NCBI GenBank assembly: GCA_015680685.1
Contig: MNCI01013830.1
Coordinates: 201,064-265,063, forward strand
From: Gnetum montanum
Lineage: Eukaryota > Streptophyta > Gnetopsida > Gnetales > Gnetaceae
Length of the DNA stretch: 64,000 nt
Direction of reading: 5' to 3'
Part shown: piece by piece, positions 24,300 to 36,075 of the stretch
Position numbering within the stretch: the stretch's first letter is position 1
Layout: each line of letters opens with the position of its first letter
Program-made: the position numbers and the translations under genes
The notes under the pieces: model-generated
Databases searched by the model: none
What the model saw: only the letters and a program-made list of their open reading frames with translations
Told to the model about the DNA's origin: nothing

Positions 24300-24485
24300 A
24301 ACATGGATGGGCTACCAAGATCTTAAACTCATAAGATGGCCTACTATAGCCTAAAATTGGTCAAACCATGGCCCACTAAGGTCTTAAACTAGAAACACTA
24401 CCTATCAAGGCCTTAAATTAGCAACACGACTAGCCTACTAGTAGCATGGCTTACAATGGACTTAAACTAGTAGCATTTGTGATCT
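24300..24485. repeat. Short tandem repeats downstream of integrase (E1)
   Basis: Five or so units of about 30-45 bp carrying TGGCCTACTATAGCCTAAA, GGCCCACTAAGGTCTTAAAC, AAGGCCTTAAATTAGCAACA and similar. They are related to the cluster at 10855-11010 and to the post-integrase repeats of E2 (31430-31800). Confidence 0.75.
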
Positions 24486-25414
24486 AGGTAGCTTGGTTTA
24501 TTCATCATTCTATGTGGCCTTATGCATTGTAACATGACAAAATGCTTTTATTTTCTTGGTTTTCTTGTCCTCTTGAAGCTATTTTTGCAGGTTGAAGCCC
24601 AAAGTCATCATGAAGGTGTAAATCATCATGGTAGCAAGTCATCAAGTGACTGCAAAGCACAAGATCCAATGAATTTTTCCTACTATGTTAAGAGTCCTTG
24701 TCTCATTCCCATTCCTACATCATCTCCTTGAACCCAACCTTGTAATCTTATCATAGACTTTCTTATCCTAAGTAGCAGTGTTGACTAATGTTTGATGTTC
24801 TTATATTATGATCTTATAAAATCTCTTCATCATGTTTCATATCGAGTCTATTAAATATAATACATCTCATTCAATGGAAAAACCATTAATTCCATGGAGT
24901 GTAAGAAATCTCACTTGATGGGAAAATCATTAAGTTTTCTACGTGTAACACACCTTATTTAGTAGGAAAACTAGATCAAGCAAGCCTTAGAAATGAAACC
25001 CAATGAAGGTTTCACCCCAACAGGAAAAAAGGAAAGCATGCTGTGAAGAAGCCAAATGGCTAGTGAAGCCTCAAAGCCCAATGGCCAAAGAAACCTTGGA
25101 GTAAAGTATTGGATCCTCAAACACATTTGTTGAGTAACCAACACTTCAAGACATTAAGTACCAAAATCACTGATATACCAAGATGTCAGTGAGATAACCA
25201 TGATGTGAACTATGGAATGCATTGTTCATCATCATGACCATTTTCCTATGACCTTATCACCATTTCCTCATCATAGTCGTATGCCATCATCATAAGCACC
25301 CTTCAACATTTTTTGACATGATTGGATCAAGTGCAAAGAAATAACATTAGTGATAGACATGTAGTGGTGTTTTGTGTTCTATGTTGATGCCTCTTAGCTC
25401 AATCATCTAGACAT
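24486..25414 (+). other. 3' untranslated region of E1 before the polypurine tract
   Basis: No gene is accepted here. It contains TTCAATGGAAAAACCATTAA-type short repeats (24870-24980) and ATCATCATGACC-like words (25215-25290). A short frame at 24522-24731 is discussed under rejected items. Confidence 0.45.
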
Positions 25415-25431
25415 CAACAAAGAGGAGCCAA
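25415..25431 (+). promoter_or_regulatory. Polypurine tract of E1
   Basis: CAACAAAGAGGAGCCAA lies directly before a TGAAACATCACC LTR start. The complements in E2 (AAAAGAGGGGCTAA) and E3 (CAAAGAGGGGCCAA) lie at the same place before TGAAACA, so this purine-rich primer for plus-strand DNA synthesis is supported by three elements. Confidence 0.75.
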
Positions 25432-26330
25432 TGAAACATCACCAAATTTTTATGTTGTAAGCTTTGTGACCCCATCCCATGAAATCCAAGATAAAACTTC
25501 ATTGTAAATGTAAGGATTGTAACCCATGAGGTGGAATCTCATATACTTTATACTTTTGGGGTTCAAAAATACCTCATAAGTGGTCAAATCCTTATTCCCC
25601 AAGTGAAAAGAGTTATATAGTATCTACATTTGGGCTTGGAGGGGTTAAAAATACTTTTTGAGATGCTTTTTTAGATGGGAGGTATAGCATTTTCTATGCT
25701 AGAGAAAACTACATGTAGGTAAAGCTCACCTATCAAGTGTAAAATCCACCTATCCCCAATGTTGAGGGGTAAAACACCATTCATGTCCAATGTCAAGGTG
25801 TTTATCATCACTCATGCTCAACATGGGGGCTATAATCTTTACCCCCCAATGTTGACACATCAACCCCACCACATTGATGCATCACCTCAAACATGGATAC
25901 TTCATGCCCCTAGCATGGATATTTCATGGCCAAAATTTCAACACATGCATCACCTCTAGTGAGGATTGTGCATGTCAATGTTGTAGTTTGGAGGCCCACT
26001 GTGGGTGAAGAAAGCCAACATGGATGAAATTCTTATTTAGTATTTTTAGTAAACTAAATGGCCATGCTGGTATGACACTTACTATATATGGCCATCACTT
26101 ACTATAGTTTTATTTATGTGCAAGTTTTTTTATTCATTGAATTTTGTGCATTTTATTCTAGATTTATATTTTTCATTTCATTTTTGTCACCTTGCATTTT
26201 GCATTTCATAAGTCCTTGGGTGATCTATCAAACTGTCTAGGGCATGAAGGATCTCATTTTTCATAGAGGCCTTAGATATTTGAGGTTAAAATTTATTTCA
26301 ATTGGAATTTCTTAGTTCCTCTAGAAATGA
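25432..26330 (+). mobile_element. 3' LTR of E1, start clear, end not resolved
   Basis: Begins TGAAACATCACC right after the polypurine tract. The first ~320 bp are alignable with 63359-63690, for example TACCTCATAAGTGGTCAAAT against TACCTCAAAAGTTATTATTG, and AAGTGAAAAGAGTTA against GAGTGGAAAAAGTTA. Inside are repeated phrases such as CAATGTTGAGGGG and AACATGGATACTTCATG (25760-25980). I could not find the matching 5' LTR left of gag, so length and terminal CA are unknown; the end given is arbitrary. Confidence 0.55.
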
Positions 26331-28829
26331 AGATTTTTAGTTGCTACATCCATAATTTGACAAACATGAAAGATGTAAGAGATGTAAGAACCTTAGCTAG
26401 ATATGATATCAATAGGTGTCTTATATAGATATTTTTGGAAGAAACCAAGATAAAGTGAAAATGGGAAAATAAAAAATATGTAAAAATGATAAATGTAAGA
26501 GAAATTCTAAGTGCTAGAAAGAACCTATAGGTTACTAGGTGAGAGTTTTGAGATACTAGAAATCCAATTAATTCTTCTAGCACCAAAATGTTTCTATGAA
26601 ATTGTTATTTTCTAATCACACAAGAACACCTCTGCCATCTAAGTATTAAAGTACTCAATTTGTAACTACATATAGTCTTTGACTCAATATAACCTTATCT
26701 AAGTCATTGATAATGACATAATGGGGCACAAAGAGTCAATTAAATGTGGACTTACCCTACTGCATATGAATCAAGAATAATACAGAAATGATAAAAATAT
26801 TTGATTAAATGTTGAAAGTTCACTAAGTGTTTATTTTTGAAAAATAAAGCAAGTATGGAATAAGCTAAAAATAATGAAAAATATAAGTATAAAAACTTTA
26901 ACAATAAGAGAAAATATTATAATATAAATATCTATAATGTATGGAAAAAGGTTTTGGTTCACTTCCCAAATAATAAAAATGCTTTATTGCTAAACAAAGA
27001 AGTATTTGACTCCTATGGAGGGACAAATTACTAGTGTTACTAAAAAATAGTGAAATAAAACTAATAATAAGAACCTAATTTATAAGGAAAATGTGGAATT
27101 AGAAGAATAAATTGAACCTTTAGAGTATGGGCATATGAATGGGAAAGTTGTAGATGCTATCTAGAATTAATTTGGGGTCAAAACAAGGCTATTTTAGTTA
27201 AGTGTCACAGGAATAATACTAGAGATGAAAAAAATTCTAATTCTAGAGATTGATACTAATGATAAGCAATTCAATGTATGGCATACTAATTTTAATGTTT
27301 CTTGACTAACATTGATATTATATCCATATTAGTTCTAGAACCAAGAAGACCTATTGTGACTATGTGACACACGAGAGACTCTAGGTGATCTATTGCATGT
27401 ACTTTTGATCTCTTGAAATATCAAAAAGTGATTTTATCTTTTAAAAAAATAAATAAAAAATATATAATTTTCTCATATTTATACCTAGGTTTGCTAAATT
27501 TAACTTTAAATTTAAGTGAAGTTCACTTGGAGTCATCTGAAGGTCAAATTTGGCAAGTTTGATCAAATTGAATCTTAACTTACCATGCTTCCTAGTGACT
27601 AGTCAATATAAATTTTGATACTCAAAATGGTAGTTTTAGTACTATTAAAATTACTCTTGGTAGTCATGAGAAAAATCATATCTATCATATGCAAGTCAAC
27701 ATCAATGCCACCATCATCATGCATCCATTGGCATCCTTACTAAGTTTCTAGTTTCACCATCAAATAATATTCTCTTAATCTGTAGGCTTTTTAGGATTTT
27801 GAAATAATTATTATGACTCATTTCAACACTAGTTTTGACATCTCTAAGCCTCATGATGTCAAATTAAAAAAATGTTAGTTGTTTTTCTAACTTCATGTCT
27901 GATGCTAATAGTAATGCCATTACTAATGTCATCATCAACACTTGTTGGATCCATATCTTACAATTCTTAACTACTAAACTCCATAGTCAACATTGTTCCA
28001 TAGATTTTTGTGCTCCTTTACATCATATTAATTTAATTTAGCATCATTTCAATTTTTAAATGGATTTCTAAAGGTTTTGAATTATAACATGCAGAAATGG
28101 AAGAAATTTTTTCTAATTTTTGGTGATAGTAACAATGATGTTATCATTAGCGTCACCCATTCATACTCCTAGTCTTGTTAAGAAAGGATCATGGAGGTGG
28201 CAAGAACCATGCTATTGGTGTTGAAACTAACACTAATGATAATGGTAATGTTAACATTAGTCAAAAAATACAAAAATTTTTGTCCCTGGTGTCTTTAGGT
28301 TAAATTATTAAAATGGTAAAATTTGATGCTTGTAATGTTGAAAGTGCCTTAAACAAGCTATTGTAGATCCTATGGGTCTAATTTGAGGCAAAAATGTAGG
28401 TTTTATGTAAGTGACATGAGCTAGATGGTCCAACACTATATTTGATGTAGAAGTAGAATTCTAGAGTTGATGCTAACATAGAATTTGCATCAACTTTGAT
28501 ACTTAAAAATTTTTTTGTTCTCAAGCTTTTTGCATATCACCAAAAATGAAGCTCATGAGCTTAGTTATGAGCTAGAATGATCCTTGGAGACCGTTAAAAG
28601 CTAGAAATGTCCCTTATAATTTTTTTTATGGTGAGTTTAATATCCTTTATAACATTGATTAGTCAACATTTAGAAAACTTTTTATTCTTAGGATCTCAAT
28701 GTTAAATCGTCAAAATATTGAAATTTGGTAGCTATTAAGATAAAAGATTCATAGATGATCTATTTTGGATCCTAAGTAGTTAATTTGAGGTTGAAATTTA
28801 ACATTAGTATCAATGACATGGATAGGATG
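26331..28829. repeat. Old AT-rich tandem repeat (unit roughly 385 bp), left half
   Basis: Related segments recur. Examples are ATCCTATGGGTCTAATTTGAGG near 28367 and ATCCTAAGTAGTTAATTTGAGG near 28768; GTGACATGAGCTAGATGGTCC near 28412 and ATGACATGGATAGGATGGTCT near 28813. Words such as CTAATGATAATGGTAATGTT recur every ~200-400 bp. No coding frame is supported. The array is the insertion site of E2 and continues at 45464. Confidence 0.55.
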
Positions 28830-28834
28830 GTCTA
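28830..28834. repeat. Target-site duplication GTCTA, left copy (E2)
   Basis: Five-base direct repeat immediately outside the TG terminus; the same GTCTA follows the CA terminus at 45459-45463. Confidence 0.93.
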
Positions 28835-30462
28835 TGTAGCGACTGAAAACATCAATGGCTAGAATAACACCAAGGTCGACGGACACAACAGTTCCAACCC
28901 CGTGCCCGCGGGAGGGCAGTACTGGATGTATGCGAACACGGGGTGCCCTGAATGGTCTAGTCGATCAAACAGGGACTTATGTCAGCGTCAATATAGCCTT
29001 TTGCAATATAAATTGTACGATTTGCGGGATGGTGCTTGCAGCAGGAAAATAAAGGGACTAAAAATGCAATGACAATGCGAAATAGTAAATGAACGTAAGT
29101 GCGACAATGATACGAGACAATGCTTGAAGGTGAACAAAATAGAAAATAATACAAGGAAGCTAGATAGTAAATAAGAAGTAATATGAGATACAGTTAGGAA
29201 CATGCACCACTTCAGAGCTATAAATCTATTTGGTCAGGGAGTGGCACAGTCGATGGCACGACATGACAGAGTACAGAAAGTCCCGAGAGTGACTGAAGTG
29301 TGCTGGGAATCAGAAAAGAAAATAACTATGCACTTGGGCATAGAATTTTTGTATACACAATGCGGGCAAGATCCTACCAATGTGGTAGAATGAGACCCTA
29401 GACTTTTCACTAGCCGAGAGAGGTTCCTTTTACAATCCAGGAGACTCCCCTTTTCTTTTATTTTCCCTTTTTTTTTATTTTTTTAGACAGGTCCTTTACG
29501 TGCTATTTGATGGGCTATTTATAGGGCTGAAGGTAGGTAAAGGTGACCATTTAAATATTATGTGTTCCAGACCTTCGCCTCCTCACTAGCACCACTTGAG
29601 CCATTTGTAACCGTTGGGCTTGCCAGACTGTTGCGATGTGAGCAATAACTATGGTCCTACTATGTTGTGACTACACTGCCAACTCCTAGTGGCATGTGCC
29701 AATGGCTCGATTGAGGTGGACTGCATTGATGTCACATGGCCACCTGCCTACCACTCTGTGTTTTGCGACGTGACTTGCTTATCATGGCGTAGCATCTTGC
29801 CGCGTGTCTTGCTATACGTCACATACCTGCTATATGATGCTACGCTATGTAGCATAGTGTAGTGTAGCAACTGCAACCATTTTGCTAATTTTTAATCCAT
29901 CCTGCCATAAGTTTTGTGGACTTTGCTAATTTTGCCTTCCGAACCGCCTTCCATCCCTTTCCACAGGATTTCTATGCCTTGCTGCGCCATGTAGCTCAGC
30001 GTAGCATAGCAGCAGATATGATCCGCCGTTTCCTAGCAAAAAGAGACATCACTATAGAGCTTGAGATTGGGCAAGGGAGGTGAAGTTGTTGCTATGCTAT
30101 GCCATATGTCATTACATAGCGTAACATCTTGCTCCGCCATTGTTTTCTAGGGCTTGCTACGCTACGCATCATAGCGTAGCAGGCTTTGCAACTTAGTAAA
30201 CTTGTTGAACTACTTCTCCCATGCATCTAGGCTACTGTCATTGATTTTGTACACCATTTCTGAGTAGGTTTCCGGCTGTTTAGATTACTTTGGTGGGTGG
30301 GCAAGTTGGTACGGAACTCGCCCATGCCTAAAGTAGAAAATTTACTAAACTAGCCATCCTGGACTTAGAACATTCTCTCCCAATGGACTGCGGTGGTTTT
30401 GTGTGGACTGCAAGGGCTTGGTGAAGCCTGGATGATCCTACATTTTCTTTTAGGATGTTTCA
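28835..30462 (-). repeat. 3' LTR of E2 (left copy)
   Basis: Matches 43774-45458 along its whole length: same ends, same TATA box, and the same GC-rich segment with CTACGC/GCGTAG words (29760-30190). It is 1628 bp against 1685 bp for the other copy. Much of the difference is an insertion or tract difference in the pyrimidine-rich region around 29440-29480 against 44375-44490. Confidence 0.92.
29515..29524 (-). promoter_or_regulatory. TATA box in the left LTR of E2
   Basis: CTATAAATAG on the minus strand, conserved at 44521-44530 in the other LTR. As a 3' LTR copy it would not drive the element itself. Confidence 0.7.
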
Positions 30463-30482
30463 TTAGCCCCTCTTTTACGACA
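30463..30482 (-). promoter_or_regulatory. Polypurine tract of E2
   Basis: Minus strand TGTCGTAAAAGAGGGGCTAA directly precedes the TGAAACA LTR start. It matches the tracts of E1 and E3, and fixes the transcription direction as leftward. Confidence 0.82.
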
Positions 30483-31429
30483 TCTGGAGAACAAGCTCGA
30501 TGGACGTCAAAAAAGAACTCGAAACACCGCAGCAAGTGCAACACTGAGGCCGTCACTTAATGAGTACTGGGACATCGCCTGACCATGCTTAAGGGTGCTG
30601 CATTGGTGCTGTGGAGGTTAAGGAAAAGAGCAGAGATGATGTTTAGCTAAGTCCCTTGTTGGAGTGCTTTGAGGGGCTCATTTACGTTTTCATCTCTAAC
30701 TGGTGTTGTCCTTCAACCTCCTATAGGTAGATGTCCCCTTCACAGGACGAGCTATATTGCATCCACAGAAGTTCTGGGCCTGCTTATCAGAGCCTTCCGC
30801 ATTACAAGCTGTGTTATGCACATGCTGGAATTTGCACTCTCAAATAGCCATGCTAGTCAAGGCACTCACTTTGCGATGTTGTAGCCTATGCTACTATAGG
30901 GGGATGTTCCTGTGAGGACGATGTTTTGCGGGCTGCTGGCATTGTTGTTACCCTTGGGCACCATTGCTGGTGTGAGATGCCGAAAGTAGGGAGGCCAGCA
31001 GTGGTCTTGGAAGCACTACCCATGGAGGGATCTATTCCCTAGGGCACCAGGGGCATAGATGCACCGGGATCCCCGCCAAAGACATGTGTGTTGAGTTCAG
31101 CTATGGGATCAGCTACCACATAGTCAAACATTACACGAGACGCAACCTTGACAGGGAATGGAAGCACAACAATATTGTGGCTAGGCCACAATACTATAAG
31201 CACCTCAGAAGAAAGAACAGGCATGGGAGCTATCGTTAGGGTGGTGGGCCGTAGTGACAGTAGGTTCGGAGGGCCCGTGTAACATTGTATGACATGTTCG
31301 GAAGATTAGCATGACACCGAAGATGGCGACGTGCACGCCCCGGACCATGTATTTCTTGCATCAGGAACTGTGTCCTAGGGTGGCGATGTCCCACTCGTGT
31401 ATCAGTATCATGCCCTTTTATTTGACGTA
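30483..31429 (-). other. 3' untranslated region of E2
   Basis: Non-coding sequence between the polypurine tract and the post-integrase repeats. It has no recognisable motif; short open frames here look incidental to its GC content. Confidence 0.5.
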
Positions 31430-31800
31430 CATCTGGTGATGATTCCTATTGAGGATGCACCATAGAGCCAGATTAAGGTTTTGGTAGACCAGGTGCTGGT
31501 TTAGGGTCCTGGCATACCGCTGTGCTAGTTTGAGGTCCCAGCGGACCATACACACTAGTTTTATGTCACGGAGGACACACGATGTCATTTTATAGTTGTA
31601 GTGGACTATCAGTGCCAGTTTTACATCATGGAAGATTGTTGTTGTTATTTTACTGTCGTGGTAGACGCTGTTTGCGGCTGCTAGTTTATCATCATTGTGG
31701 ACGGTGATCGGTGCTGCTAGTTTATCATCATTGCAGATGGTGATTGGCATGGTTGCCAGTTTATCATCATAGCAGATGGTGGAGTGCGCTGCCATTCCAT
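31430..31800. repeat. Tandem repeats downstream of integrase (E2)
   Basis: About ten units of roughly 35-45 bp built on GCTAGTTT.A.GTC plus CGGTGGAC. Examples are TGCTAGTTTATCATCATTG (31678 and 31715), ACTAGTTTTATGTCACGGAG and TGCTAGTTTGAGGTCCCAGC. They give a Lys/Asp-repeat frame on the minus strand (31795-31418) that I treat as repeat-derived, not as a gene. Same family as 54765-55120 in E3. Confidence 0.85.
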
Positions 31801-32960
31801 TTTAGACATAGTATGGCTTGAGGTACATGTGGTTCACCGGGTTGGCGAATTCGTTGTTGTCCATGTCCACCAATTTGAAAGCTCCATTCTCAAAGACTTT
31901 AACTACCACGTAAGGCCCTTCCTAGTTGGTTGAGAATTTGCTCACGTGCTCATGGATGACCTTGCGGATGAGATCTCCCTTCTGTACTAGTCGTTGATGC
32001 TGGTTTGTATGGTGCTTTTTCTATTGTCTGTCTTGATAGCACTCAATCCATCTTAGTGTCTGCACGCATTCTTCCTCCACTGAGTTGAGGTCGATGGCTC
32101 ACGATTCATTGTTCTGGGCTTCGATCACGACGTTGAAAATGATCATCCGGAGTGAGGGTACCTATAACTCAAGAGGCAACACAGCTTCAGATTCATAAAC
32201 AAGATTGTAAGGGGTCTTACTTGTCATGGTTCTGCAACTCGTTCGATAGGCCGAAAGGACATAGAGTATTTGCTCCTGCCATCGCCTCTTGCTGTTGCTA
32301 AGCATCCACTTTAGTAAGTTGATGATAGACTTATTTGTAGCCTCTGCCTATCCATTCGCTTGTGGGTAGTAGGGAGAAGAAAATGATTATTTGATGCCCA
32401 AGTTGCTGCAGAAGGCTTGGGTTTCCTTACTGTTGAACTGTGGTCCATTGTCAGTCCCAATGGTCATTGGAAGCCCAAACCTAGTCACGATGTGATCAAG
32501 GATGAAGTGGTAGATTTGCTAGGATGTCGTTTTCCTCAGAGGAATAGCTTTCACCCATTTAGTAAAATACTCTGTGGTGGTGATAATGAAGCTATGCCCC
32601 ATGGAAGAGTTAGGCGTGATGGGCCCTATGAGGTCTAGTCCCCATCATTGGAAAGGCCACATAATTTGTGTAGGATATAGGCCTGTAGGCGCTATGTGTA
32701 TAAGATTTGCGTATCTCTGACATGTGTCACATGTCTTGACTTTAGACAATCAATCATGCTCCATGTAAGGACAATAATACCCTAGGCATCTGATCGTCGC
32801 CGCCATAGCCCTAGGTGCGATGTGCCCACCGCACAGCCCTTCATGAACCTCATTAACTACCTTCTGTGCCTACTCACCACCCACACACACCAACAATATC
32901 CCATCATAGGATCGATGACATAGGGCATCACTTCCTATGAGCACGTATTGTCGGGCACGT
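31801..32960 (-). pseudogene. Integrase of E2 (decayed)
   Basis: Zinc-binding region with EVHEGLCGGHIAPRAM and VKTCDTCQRYANL (about 32870-32705). The core has WGLDLIGPI (32645-32620), IGTDNGPQFNSK (32462-32430) and NG-stop-AEATNKSIINLL (32360-32320), where the stop is TAG in place of an expected CAG. Spacing is that of D,D(35)E. The C-terminal part runs to NEFANPVNHMYLKPYY near 31810. No chromodomain is seen. It aligns along its length with the integrase of E1. It would join the cDNA to host DNA; this copy has several TAG stops. Confidence 0.87.
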
Positions 32961-33229
32961 TTGCAAATTGCATCTCTCTGGCCCGTTGTCAATCCACCTA
33001 GGAGTTCGCCATGCTATAAATATGCTTTAATATTATTGTACCATTCCAAGGTATCCGCAACATCGATATACGCCACGTGTTCTATTCGAGTGATAGGTTC
33101 TATGCATTCTATGATCGTAGTGGGTAGGTTCGCCAAGGACTATGATGGGATGTTTAATGAAAGGGTAGCTAAGACATCTGCTATGGTGTTCTCACTATGT
33201 GGCACGTGTTGCACATCAGTGGTTGTGAA

Positions 33230-33545
33230 TTGTTTCAATAAGACCTTTGCTAGGTCCTAGTAGGGTTGCAGATGCATAGCCTTGCAGGCATAAACTTTGG
33301 TAACTTGATTCACAACTAGATGTGAATCTCCCTAGATCGCCAGGTGTTGTACATGCAGTGCACGGGTGGTTAAGAGGCCTCTAGGTAGCCCCTCATATTC
33401 CACCATGTTGTTAGTGCATGGGAATGCAAAACGATAAGCGAACGGGTACATTTCCCCAGAGAGGAATGTGATTCTAGCAGCGGCACTACCTCCTTATGTG
33501 GTTGAGGCACCATCGAAGTGTAAGGTTACCTCAAAATGTGGTGGG
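33230..33545 (-). pseudogene. Second, archaeal-type RNase H (aRNH) of E2
   Basis: Contains VTLHFDGASTT (about 33530-33500), PCTNNMVEYEGL (about 33410-33375) and GDSHLVVNQVTKVY (33335-33290), giving the D...E...D residues of the RNase HI fold. It lies between the gypsy RNase H and integrase and matches 22680-22980 of E1. The dual RNase H arrangement places the element in the Tat lineage. TAG stops interrupt the frame. Confidence 0.82.
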
Positions 33546-33703
33546 ACAATGGTGACATTGCTTACGTATTCATCTTGGAACTCAGGGTTGATGACCACCT
33601 GGTCGTCGACTGGCAAGGCCGTGAGTTGGGTCGCTATGGCTTGTCCTTTTGTCAACGATTGGCTCACATAGCGTAGATCAAATTCTGCAGTTATGACCTT
33701 CCA

Positions 33704-34100
33704 TCAGGCTATCCTGCTATTTTCATATAAGTTGCTGGTGATAGCCCAAAGTATATTACTTTTGCAAATGACGTTGGTTGTGCTGTGGAATAGGTAGTGC
33801 CGCCACCTTTTTAGCGCAAACACTAAGGCTAGGAAATTCCTTTCCACCTTGTTGTATTTTTTCTCATATGATATTAATGCATGGCTCAGGTAATGCACTA
33901 GTATCTCCGAGCCATCATCCCGCTTCTAACATAGTAGTGCCGCTATGGATGTGTCGGAGGTAGTGAGGTATATGAAGAAAGGCTTGTCCCTCTGTGGCGG
34001 GTACACTATTGGTAGGTGGGAGAGTTCTTTCTTGAGGTTGTCGAAGGCTTGTTGACATTGGACTGTCCACTTGAAGTCAACCCCTTTTTTCATAAGATGT
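33704..34100 (-). pseudogene. First (gypsy-type) RNase H of E2, decayed
   Basis: Reads FKWTVQCQQAFDNLKKEL, then KPFFIYLTTSDTSIAALLC, and YLSHALISYEKKYNKVERN with FALKRWRHYL. This is the standard RT-RNase H connection and the RNase H core of Ty3/gypsy. The catalytic position normally Asp in the YxDAS-like block is replaced (IYLTTSD). That fits a domain whose activity has passed to the second RNase H. Confidence 0.78.
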
Positions 34101-35182
34101 TGCCTGGGGTGTAACTTATTAGTCAATCTTGCTCTGAACCTTCAAATGAATTGCACTCTACCTTGTAGGTTGCGTAACTCTTTTAAGTTTGTGGGGGGCG
34201 CTATGTTGACGATAGCTTTGACTTTGTTTGGGTCCACCCGTATTCTAGGCTCCAATACTACAAATCCTAACATGCACCCGGTCTTTACTCCGAAGACGCA
34301 TTTCTTAGGATTGAGATGCAAATCATGCCTTTGAAAGCACTTGAGGACTAACTCTAGGTCATGTGGGTGATGGGCCACCTCTTTGGACTTAACCGCTATA
34401 TCGTCTACGTAATCATTTAACGTTTCTAGGATGTGGTTACTGAAAATGTACATCATGGCTCGCTGGTATGTTCCCTAGCATTCTTGAGCCTGAAGGGCAT
34501 CATGGTATAGCAGAAGGTCCCCGATGGAGTCATGAAGGTGGTTGACAGCTGGTGTTTCGGGTTGATGTGGATTTGGTTATATCTGGAGAAACCATCCATG
34601 AAGGATAGCAAAGCATGTCCAGCCGTGGTTTCGATGAGTTGATCGATGTTCAGTAGTGGAAAGTTATCCTTGATTGTTGCCTTGTTCAAATCTCAGAAAT
34701 CTATACACATTCGTATCCCTCCTTTTTTCTTCAAAACCACAACAATTTTGGACACCCACTCCGAATAGTTGACTATGCAAATGAAACCTGCTCGATATAA
34801 CTTAGTGACCTCATCCTTCATGGCTAGCGTGATTTTTGGCTTGATTTTGCATGCCTTTTGTTTGATTGCCTTCACATGGGGGTCTAAGACGATGTTATGC
34901 TAAATCAACCATGGATCTAAACCTGGCATATCTTCATATGACCATGCAAAGATGTCAAAATGTACTTGCAAGGTTTTAACTATGCCCTCATGTATTTGCG
35001 TGTCTAGTAAAGAGCTGATTCTTAATGTCTTTACCTCCCTTCTTGTAGAGGTTACGAGTGTCTCAACAAGTGGATCCTCAGTTACATCTCTGGCCTCCAA
35101 ATCTAGGACATGGTCTAGGTGCTTAGGCAAATCTGGGAATGCTTCTAAGGTTACTATAATGTTAATCGCAATCGACTCCTAG
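34101..35182 (-). pseudogene. Reverse transcriptase of E2 (decayed)
   Basis: Starts with HFDIFAWSYEDMPGLDP (near 34950-34905). Then come VKAIKQKACKIKPK, KKKGGIRMCIDF (34730-34693), NKATIKDNFPLLNIDQLI, HALLSFMDGFSRYNQIHI, FMTPSGTFCYTMMPFRLKNA, and the catalytic DYVDDIAVKSKE (34414-34380). LNPKKCVFGVKTG and LRNLQGRVQFI follow. All RT motifs are in order and YVDD is intact. The minus frame starts 894 bp from the start of the antisense gene, so the two units are head-to-head. Frame breaks at 34890, 34690 and 34455 split it. Confidence 0.9.
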
Positions 35183-36075
35183 TTGATCGTGTCAGGGTTT
35201 AATTGTCTTGCGAGCTTCCCTTGTGGTCCTATCAATATTAGAGGCATGGACAAGGCATGGTGGGTTTCCATTTCTTTCTTAACCTGCCATCACAAGATGA
35301 GAGCTTGGGTAAGGGTCACCAAAGATTGTGCAGAATGTAAATCCACAAAGCAACATTGAGATGCAACTTCCTAAGTAAGGCGGTGTAAAGATTGGAGGTT
35401 TACTTACTTAGGGTCATGGTGTACCACCCAGGCATATGGATCTAGGATGGTCAAAGACACAATTACTGTTGATGTAAATTGTGAGGTTGTATATGGATGC
35501 CAAGTCACTAGTTTAAATGTCATTTTGGATTACCATATTATGACATGCATAGTTTTGGTGCACTAAATAATGATAAAAGAGATAGCGTTGCAAGCATGAG
35601 ACATCCTGGGCGGTTAATGCAGGCATGAAGGCACGAAATTGTTAAGGACTATGCTATTCTTATGTTGAGGTATGCTAGGTGATTGCTGACGTAAGAAGCA
35701 TAATTACTTCTTTTGACATCATTGTAGACTGCAGCCATTATTAGTTGAAATATTATCATATCATTTTTACTTTCGAGAAGGCAAGTAACTGACTTGGAGC
35801 ATGTGGATGTTTAAATGCCAATAGTGTCATGATGTCGTGGTGAGCATGCTATGCCGCTTGCCACCCATCGCCTTAATCAGAGAGAGAAAAAAGAAGTTTC
35901 CTCATTTTGTTCCTATTGCCATAAATATTGGTCAAATCCTGGTAATTTCGCTGTTTTTGCCTTGGAAGGGTATAATCCTTATCGGAGCACTTTGGAAACT
36001 TTGGGGCATGAAGTCACTGTGTGAATCCATATCGAAGCAAATTTCTACGAAGGTCGTAAATTTGCAAGCAGGACT
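35183..36075. promoter_or_regulatory. Divergent intergenic region between RT and the antisense gene (E2)
   Basis: An 893-bp non-coding stretch from which RT-RNH-INT is read leftward and the antisense ORF rightward. An AT-rich motif near 35918 (CATAAATATT) could be a TATA element for the rightward unit. By analogy with compact divergent promoters this is the best place for an internal promoter, but nothing proves transcription. Confidence 0.4.

Noticed and set aside
24522-24731. Short frame with a hydrophobic N-terminus like a signal peptide, followed by a polar tail
   Set aside because: It lies in the 3' untranslated part of E1, has no counterpart in E2 or E3, and AT-rich T-run sequence often gives such hydrophobic starts.
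28855-29393. Several frames in the left LTR of E2, and their partners at 43815-44133
   Set aside because: They lie wholly within the LTR and are not conserved as frames between the two LTR copies.
31418-31795. 125-residue minus-strand frame with a repeated DDKLAA-like motif
   Set aside because: It is the translation of the short tandem repeats downstream of integrase; it starts after the integrase end and has no independent support.
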